A DNA stretch of 64,000 bases, taken from assembly GCF_014633365.1 (NCBI RefSeq), contig NC_068339.1, positions 15,833,925 through 15,897,924 of the forward strand. The letters run 5' to 3'. Of this stretch, positions 62,201 to 64,000 are shown one piece after another. How positions within the stretch are numbered: the stretch's first letter is position 1; every line of letters begins with the position of its first letter. The translations under genes were made by a program, and so were the position numbers. Source of the DNA: Diospyros lotus (taxonomy: Eukaryota; Streptophyta; Magnoliopsida; Ericales; Ebenaceae). The notes under the pieces are model-generated. The model saw only the letters and a program-made list of their open reading frames with translations. It did no database searches and was not told the DNA's origin.

Positions 62201-63854
62201 CGAAGCCCTGCTTGCCGTCATCATTGTCGTTGGTCTGCTCGTCGCTGGTCGTCATTGTCGTCGCTGCCTATTCCATCACTGCTTTCTGTCAAAATTCCAG
62301 CTTTATAACTTTTTCATGTTTGGTGTTGAGTGATTTTGAATAATTTGTGGCACAGGAATGTAAGAGTTGGAATTTTTTGTTGTACTTCCTTTGTGGATGA
62401 GATGGATCCTTTTTTAATCTGTTGACTTCTGAGGTTTTATGTTATTTTGTGTGCTTTTTATTGTGAGGGTTAATCCACTGCACGTCCATCCCTCCAAAGG
62501 AACATCATAAATTTTCACCCAAAGGGAAACGTATGAGTAAGAATCTTGATATTGAGGTGACCTAGAGTTGAGCATAATTTTAGTTAGCTAAAGTTGAATA
62601 TGCTGTTCGAAAATTTTGGTAGTGTTTTCTTGTATTCAGGTGTCTTTTGGAGACTCATTCATAAGATGGTTGGTTTGATAAGTAATAAAAATTTAAATCA
62701 ATTTTCTATGTTCTTCTTACTTTTCTTTTTCCCCTGTCCTGAAGGTCCATCATTTCTTGTGGCCTGGAGACTATTTAATCAAGTGATCAGTTGTAGGCTT
62801 TATAACTTTTTATGTTTGGTGTTGAGTGATTTTGAATAATTTGTGGCACAGTGGGATTTTTTGGTTGTACTTCCTTTGTGGATGAGATGGATCCTTTTTT
62901 AATCTGTTGACTTCTGAGATTTTATGTTATTTTGTGTGCTTTTTATTGTGAGGGTTAATAGAAACCTGGAACTATATTTCCTAGGGAGCAAGATTAGTCC
63001 ACACACACTGGAAGAAGAGATTGGTTTGGTTAGAGAGGGGGGGGGGGGGGGGGGGGATTTAATCTGCTGCAATAGTGGGCATCAATTTGTCGGAACTTTC
63101 TAAAATTTATTTATTGAACTCTTGGGTAAGAAACACTAAGCTCACACTTCAATCTTCTCATATTGTGGTGTTGTTTGTGGGTTGGGGGGGAAGATGATCT
63201 TGTATAGCATCCATTTCCATTTTCAACATTCATGTTACTTATTGTACTTGTGCCTTTTTCTCAAGGTAACAAGTGTTGGTATAAACACAGAGTGGGGCTT
63301 GCTAATGGCGAGCATTTCAGAAGATACTGGTGAGGAAACACCATTACAGGTTGGTTTAGTTAACATGAATATTTCCATGGTAGTCAATGTTATTTTACTA
63401 TGTTTTCATGGGTGTTTGCAAATCACTTGCAATAGGTAAGGTTAAATGGGGTTGCTACTTTAATTGGCTTTGTTGGACTCACAGTGGCAGTGGTAGTTCT
63501 GATTGTCCTCTTGATCAGGTGATTGCAACCTTAGTTGTTGAGTTCTTATCGTGTTGTTTTCCTTTAAAAAACGTTTTCGACTGCTGAAAGTTACAAATTT
63601 GCACATCTGCAGATACTTTACTGGACATACCGAAGGTTCATCTGGACAGTTCAAGGCTGGCAAGACTAAATTTAGTACTGCCATCGATGAAGTCATTAAG
63701 ATTTTCACTATTGCTGTATGTATCATTTTAAATAAATAGTTGGTTTATGTTCATACATCTGCCCTTGTTTCTTTGACTAATACCTGAAGAACTTACAGGT
63801 CACCATTGTAGTTGTTGCAGTGCCTGAGGGCCTTCCCCTAGCTGTTACATTAAC
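29218..63854 (+). CDS. ACA10: Autoinhibited plasma-membrane Ca2+-ATPase, ACA8/9/10 group (5' part, 16 exons)
   Basis: A P2B-type ATPase that exports Ca2+ and is activated by calmodulin. Exons: 29218-29388, 43430-43546, 43625-43664, 45656-45774, 45866-45997, 46138-46227, 47234-47303, 54630-54700, 54795-54878, 54961-55038, 55121-55192, 63266-63349, 63436-63518, 63613-63715, 63799-63854; with the leader exon this makes 16 in all, 15 coding. All junctions keep frame, giving about 457 residues of an expected ~1070-1090. Residues 49-80 (SIDRLRRWRQAALVLNASRR...) are the N-terminal calmodulin-binding autoinhibitory region. TM1 is about 200-220 (TTLIILIVAAAASLGLGI) and TM2 about 231-250. The actuator loop has TGES at 319-322. 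TM3 lies about 382-404, and the TM4 Ca2+-site motif PEGLPLAVT starts at 447. The gene continues off the right edge, before DKTGT. The start at 29218 gives the family-like FKGSPYRRHR; an in-frame ATG at 29182 is possible. ACA10 is favoured over ACA8/9 by the N-terminus only. Introns 1, 7 and 11 (counting coding-exon introns) are swollen by retroelements, yet no exon is damaged. Confidence 0.94.
29555..30255 (-). repeat. 3' LTR of element A (701 bp)
   Basis: Bounded by TG...CA on either strand and by the internal polypurine tract at about 30257-30267 (ATCTCCACCTT on +). The first ~226 bases match 37860-38085 closely, so A is only moderately old. Confidence 0.9.
30353..31065 (-). pseudogene. Element A: RNase H end of pol
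   Basis: On the - strand, reading from the B insertion: CPSSDSEKLKMETISYANV..., GYVDYDFAGDRDSRKS, then LVALSSTEAEYVTV, then CKNPIYHERTKHVDVKYHYV with the C-terminal tail to 30353. These are the copia RNase H landmarks. A TGG to TAG stop lies at about 30723 (before KSQLQPLVALSS), and a frameshift lies near 30570. The gene is broken. Confidence 0.88.
32975..33832 (+). pseudogene. Element B: Gag-like protein (two stops)
   Basis: Reading from 32975: MDIPAFERGRPNWWIRQCER, AFYQF, stop, VAEGEKVKIATVYLDGVADV, WFQNQSWGKVEWSWP, stop, FVNALCTRFGERPK, then open to the stop at 33830-33832. The WWIRQCERAF...VAEGEKVKIA...YLDG.A..WF pattern is the Retrotrans_gag fold of Ty3/gypsy elements. The C-terminal half is acidic (EEYMEEEIGEEEVEDG at about residues 172-187) and has no zinc knuckle. 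Two in-frame stops make this copy defective. Confidence 0.85.
33832..33981 (+). CDS. Element B: 49-residue basic protein tail, conserved in element C
   Basis: The ATG overlaps the upstream stop (TAATG), so the frame changes by one base. The product ends KEKRKKPRRIKKERSI followed by KLIEKAGIG and TGA. Element C has KTKKKRPRRRKKERGM, then KQIEKTGIG and a stop, in the same position before its LTR. The shared tail, at least 16 identical residues of 25, in otherwise diverged elements implies past selection on the protein. The KR-rich block looks like a nuclear-localisation or nucleic-acid-binding segment; that is inference. In an intact ancestor it was probably the C-terminus of the Gag polyprotein, with the one-base shift a later mutation or a programmed frameshift. 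I do not recognise a named domain. Confidence 0.6.
   Translation: MAIRKRGIVEDGVATSHNAITFERKEKRKKPRRIKKERSIKLIEKAGIG
34386..36810 (-). pseudogene. Element A: protease, integrase and reverse transcriptase
   Basis: In - strand order: the protease region at 36791-36570 (IMDYECSFHMCPN; the expected DSG active site reads DYE); the GAG-pre-integrase block LWHLRLGRMSQKGL...CEPCTLGK at 36532-36281; the integrase core at 36247-35933 (HADLWGPSQTP, then LRTNNGLEF, where the catalytic D of the usual TDNG is N); and RT at about 35177-34386 (RLVAKGFTQREGIDYTE, SLYGLKQSPRQWYKK, YVDDILL intact). Several stops lie between blocks. RT ends where element B begins. Confidence 0.9.
36817..37657 (-). pseudogene. 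Element A: gag with zinc knuckle
   Basis: The start is at 37657 (MTSTRFESGTFD), broken by a frameshift in an eight-A run near 37612. The main gag frame is 37600-37088 (ELWNKLESLY..., LLNSLPDKYNVVKHAL). A CCHC zinc knuckle (CYHCGKERHIKKYC, spacing 2-4-4) is at about 36960-36920, in a different frame. This is a UBN2-type copia gag that packages the RNA. Non-functional. Confidence 0.88.
38086..39397 (+). mobile_element. Fragment C of a B-related gag-only LTR element
   Basis: The LTR is 39070-39397 (TGTCATGACTGACCC ... GGGTCGTGACA), diverged from the LTR of B but sharing ends and the CTTCCTAGACC...TAG block. A polypurine tract (CAAGGAGAGAGGAA) precedes it. The ~1 kb interior is the 3' part only; the 5' LTR and gag core are missing, and the left edge abuts the truncated 5' LTR of A at about 38086. 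A deletion or recombination between A and C is the simplest cause. Confidence 0.75.
38796..39008 (+). CDS. Element C: C-terminal open frame with basic tail
   Basis: A 70-residue frame (MKDLLRDKHVLQLRFAIPSS...) ending KKKRPRRRKKERGMKQIEK then TGIG and a stop. The last ~25 residues match the tail in element B. Upstream frames at 38560-38799 carry acidic and hydrophobic sequence separated by stops. No domain recognised. Confidence 0.55.
   Translation: MKDLLRDKHVLQLRFAIPSSTHKFEPEVIEVNQVASIEVMDFGNPRTKKKRPRRRKKERGMKQIEKTGIG
39398..39860. other. Unassigned sequence between elements C and D
   Basis: No gene. At about 39505-39528 CCCTACATCATTTGGTACTAGAG resembles an LTR end followed by a primer site of TGGTATCAGAG type, so a 5' remnant of a copia element (perhaps D) is possible. 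Not provable by eye. Confidence 0.3.
39861..42343 (+). mobile_element. 5'-truncated copia element D
   Basis: Starts inside the integrase (about 39870, IVHEYSCIDTPQQNGVAERK) and runs through RT and RNase H to a 3' LTR at 42044-42343 (TGTTGAAAAAT ... CCTACA, 300 bp), preceded by the polypurine tract GAGGGAGAG. The 5' LTR, gag, protease and integrase N-terminus are missing. It is on the sense strand of the ATPase gene. An internal deletion removed about 100-120 codons between RT and RNase H. Confidence 0.88.
39923..42111 (+). pseudogene. Element D: integrase C-part, RT and RNase H
   Basis: 39923-40330: integrase end (MRHLLNVTRSLLHYHNVPKY, VFIGYSPTQKSYKCYNP). 40993-41322: RT (VAKGYTQSYGIDYLESFAPV, QLDVKNAFLPGDLKEEVFME, LKQSPRAWFGRF). 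YVDDIVVTG follows after a stop near 41321. At 41476 EIKEHM-stop joins directly to AVRRILHYLKATPGKG, showing the RT-connection deletion. RNase H is at 41596-42060 (STTGYCVFLEGNLVSWRSKK, ADILTKGLP), with a stop near 41842. Inactive. Confidence 0.9.
42344..43429 (+). other. End of ATPase intron 1, host sequence
   Basis: No gene or clear element. ACTAGTCCTTC(A/T)-like words repeat near 42445-42490. It ends with the acceptor GTTAG at 43429. Confidence 0.6.
44038..44169 (+). repeat. 66-bp tandem duplication
   Basis: Two adjacent copies (about 44038-44103 and 44104-44169) starting TGGAAAG(G/C)TAGAAATTCA and containing GTAGTTGACCCCAAATCGTG. Only about two differences, so recent. Confidence 0.9.
44414..44745. 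mobile_element. Putative MITE rich in AGCTTATAAGCT
   Basis: About 330 bases in which AGCTTATAAGCTCTT-like words recur in both orientations (e.g. 44450, 44528, 44587, 44652, 44690). The ends are weakly inverted (GTTTATCTTAACTT against AGCTAAGCCAAAGACCATCTTATC). Exact termini and superfamily are unclear. Confidence 0.4.
45775..45865 (+). other. GC-AG intron in the Ca2+-ATPase gene
   Basis: The donor is GGAGGG followed by GCAAGT (45775-45780), and the acceptor ends ACATCAG at 45865. Joining at these points keeps the conserved run QFGG|VKGLAN in frame. A GT donor nearby would not. GC donors with an otherwise strong consensus are a known minor class. Confidence 0.85.
46228..47233 (+). other. ATPase intron (1006 bp)
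   Basis: GTGAGC donor and TTATAG acceptor. At about 46318-46410 lies a dispersed repeat (AACAAGGATAAGGTTGTGTA ... GGATGACCTTTT) related to 47733-47820. Confidence 0.7.
47555..47825. repeat. Dispersed plant repeats in ATPase intron
   Basis: 47590-47630 carries CTTAATCCCACTAGGTGGGG then TTGACTGCATGA, a word I know from many dicot dispersed repeats. 47733-47820 (AAGTAAGGCTGTGAATGGAG ... CACTGGGGATGCCCTTTT) resembles 46323-46410. These are probably SINE-like fragments, but the family was not determined. Confidence 0.45.
47826..48213. other. ATPase intron host sequence left of element E
   Basis: No gene. About 48030-48218 is related to 53264-53465 on the other side of element E (GTATTGTCATCATG, CATTTTGAAAGCT, CAACTTGGT(G/A)TGGTATTATT), so the target region was itself a local duplication. 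Confidence 0.6.
48544..51740 (-). pseudogene. Element E: protease, integrase, RT and RNase H
   Basis: The protease motif IIDTGASDHMTGD at about 51733-51695 is intact but preceded by a TGG to TGA stop. Integrase pieces span 51300-50870 (HSDIWGPARLP, LISDNGREYFSNDF, FQASIYILI). The region 50860-49960 is badly decayed. RT is 49947-49498 (GSKWVFTPKYKSD, QLDIKNAFLNGDLEEKIYMK, LKQSPRSWFKRF), with the YVDDIIITGD box at about 49500-49470 in another frame. RNase H is 49375-48848 and 48726-48544 (EVARSKYGIFVSQRKHTLDL, SSAEAEY, ADILTKAMGKQG). Confidence 0.88.
52111..52872 (-). pseudogene. Element E: gag
   Basis: A 253-residue open frame from MADDSTASTGTSISLPPKSS at 52872 to 52111. It has the copia gag features ITLHKHNGTNFSEWSQSVML, WLVNSMEPKVGRIYPF and FLRDLNSDLDEVRGRLFGTK. 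A CX2CX4HX4C-like knuckle (CDHCNKLYHTRDTC) follows near 52050-52010, after a break. It is the longest intact frame of E. Confidence 0.9.
53241..54629 (+). other. ATPase intron host sequence right of element E
   Basis: No gene. The 77-codon - strand frame at 53838-54071 has no recognisable features. The intron ends CTCTGAAG at 54629. Confidence 0.6.
55193..56056 (+). other. Left part of the 8.1-kb ATPase intron, host sequence
   Basis: AT-rich. No gene or clear repeat apart from T and A runs. Confidence 0.6.
56057..57857 (-). mobile_element. 3' half of copia element F
   Basis: The 3' LTR is about 56057-56288 (TGAACAAATACC ... TTTCCAACA on +), preceded on the - strand by GAGGGGGAGGG. Pol sequence runs to 57857, where element G interrupts the integrase in the phrase before GIIHHSSCPHTPQQNG. 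The gag of F is found again at about 60436-61100. The family is close to element E (related gag and tail) but distinct. Confidence 0.85.
56290..57850 (-). pseudogene. Element F: integrase fused to RNase H by RT deletion
   Basis: On the - strand: IIHHSSCPHTPQQNGIAERK (about 57840-57780) and FGYIVFVHNNVP...VFVGYSPNQKGYKCYDP (57580 on), open to 56870 with a Pro/Ser/Asn-rich linker and the start of RT (TKGTRSCIEHPITNFLGYFK). Then AVMEEMHALEKN joins GTPGKGLLFKKS near 56820, so the whole RT catalytic domain is missing. RNase H follows (GYYTKLWGNLVT, SSVEAKYRA), then YVPTEDQEADILTKAMQKQG to about 56300. Inactive. Confidence 0.87.
58971..59864. mobile_element. Deleted hAT element inside the solo LTR
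   Basis: The ends are inverted repeats: CAGTGTTCAAAAACGCGCTA then GGCGCTAG at 58971, and the reverse complement of the right end, CAGGGTTTGAAAATTCGGCC then TAGGCGCTGAG, at 59864. The flanking 8-mers AGAATGAG (58963-58970) and AGAGAGAG (59865-59872) agree at 6 of 8 positions, as for an old hAT duplication. Subterminal GCGCCTAGG words recur on both sides, typical of hAT transposase-binding sites. The interior keeps only the 3' end of a transposase-like gene. Confidence 0.78.
59265..59528 (-). pseudogene. hAT transposase C-terminal tail (last-exon remnant)
   Basis: The frame reads TWEVVGEASGADEMLQALRS, SRMRELHEDNFQSEEEDE, then an acidic run ending RVLEEYGEEED and a stop. A short block followed by a very acidic tail of this form ends several plant hAT transposases, as I recall them. 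The BED finger and catalytic domain are missing, so it is a deletion derivative. An acidic host protein is the alternative, but the position inside hAT ends favours the transposase. Confidence 0.6.
60163..60435 (+). pseudogene. Element G: RNase H fragment
   Basis: LVGKLNYLIVTRPDIAFVVS, RILRYIKRAPGKGLLYEDKS, then DADADWAGSPSNRWSTSGYC and VFVGGNL: copia RT-end/RNase H landmarks. It is continuous with 58727-58853 once the solo LTR is set aside. Truncated at about 60435. Confidence 0.88.
60436..61100 (-). pseudogene. Element F: gag with zinc knuckle (5' half of F)
   Basis: On the - strand: EIWQAVQEVYSDLENTTQSF (about 61055), IRTTKRGTNSVTEYFNTLTK, then MRECFDFLHGLNSDLDEIRG at 60835, RLLATKPFQTMREVLAEVK, and the knuckle CEYCNRPYHTKDTC near 60575. 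It is closely related to the gag of element E. The segment between this knuckle and the integrase at 57850 is absent, replaced by element G. Confidence 0.87.
61101..62299. other. Unassigned GC-richer segment, probably a mobile-element fragment
   Basis: Base composition is clearly higher in GC than the surrounding intron. Frames on both strands (e.g. - strand 61324-61563 and 61582-61797, + strand 61843-62343) carry polar, low-complexity sequence with no domain I recognise. The - strand style recalls LINE ORF1 or gag N-termini, but I cannot support either. It starts where the gag of F loses homology and ends at a duplicated host segment. Confidence 0.35.
62300..62957 (+). repeat. Duplicated ~165 bp intron segment
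   Basis: 62300-62472 and 62798-62957 share GTTTGGTGTTGAGTGATTTT, GAATAATTTGTGGCACAG, GTACTTCCTTTGTGGATGAG and TGTGTGCTTTTTATTGTGAG. The first copy has ~17 extra bases after GGCACAG. Intervening bases 62473-62797 are unrelated. The duplication borders the right side of the mobile-element cluster. Confidence 0.85.
63037..63056 (+). repeat. G20 homopolymer
   Basis: Twenty consecutive G on the sense strand of the ATPase intron, about 210 bases before an exon. It could form a G-quadruplex in DNA or pre-mRNA, or be a sequencing artefact in length. Confidence 0.85.
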
Positions 63855-64000
63855 GTGAGTTTGACCTTTTTTTACTCAATATAATTTTTGTTTGATTCAA
63901 TGTAACTAAATATTAATTGATTGAAACATGGAAATATCTCTTGGTGGTGCGTAAAATTAGTGTTAATATTGTGCTTATCACTTTGTGTGTTCTTTATGTT

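Overview
The window is nuclear DNA of a flowering plant, most likely a dicot. The evidence is AT-rich intergenic sequence full of (TA)n, (CT)n and (CA)n tracts, a MIR169 hairpin, plant-type genes with many introns, and dense Ty1/copia, TRIM/LARD-like and hAT elements. I cannot name the species. Everything below is read by eye; no search was run.

Three host genes can be supported. (1) A MIR169 microRNA gene on the + strand (hairpin about 1845-2005), with a TATA box at 1745-1752. (2) A two-exon gene on the - strand for the plant-specific 60S acidic ribosomal protein P3 (5283-7652, 120 residues, 2.0 kb intron). Its upstream side carries four tandem copies of a ~108 bp unit, each with site II-like GGCCCA motifs, which are typical of ribosomal protein promoters. 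(3) From about 28750 to beyond the right edge on the + strand, the first 16 coding exons (about 457 residues) of a plasma-membrane autoinhibited Ca2+-ATPase of the ACA8/ACA9/ACA10 group, closest to ACA10 by its N-terminus. The window ends before the phosphorylation-site exon.

Between P3 and the ATPase (8.2-28.7 kb) I see no gene. This stretch holds five tandem ~200 bp repeats (9.17-10.12 kb), a ~790 bp foldback (11.83-12.62 kb), two small inverted-repeat elements, a 1.8 kb LARD/TRIM-like LTR element (16.05-17.86 kb), sixteen ~75 bp tandem repeats (18.69-19.90 kb), a 1.6 kb solo LTR with perfect target duplication and an internal minisatellite (21.09-22.73 kb), a Cassandra-like 5S-bearing solo LTR (23.77-23.99 kb), and a tandem duplication (24.39-27.82 kb). 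One unit of that duplication carries a 468 bp hAT MITE; the other unit preserves the empty site.

The ATPase introns are swollen by nested retroelements. Intron 1 (14 kb) holds copia element A (antisense), a 3.3 kb gag-only LTR element B inserted in the reverse transcriptase of A, a related fragment C, and a 5'-truncated copia D. Intron 8 (7.3 kb) holds a complete but decayed copia E with its target duplication. Intron 12 (8 kb) holds copia F, split by an internally deleted copia G, which is itself split by a solo LTR that contains a deleted hAT element. The exons stay open and in phase, so the gene looks functional. B and C share a conserved basic protein tail, the least familiar coding signal in the window.
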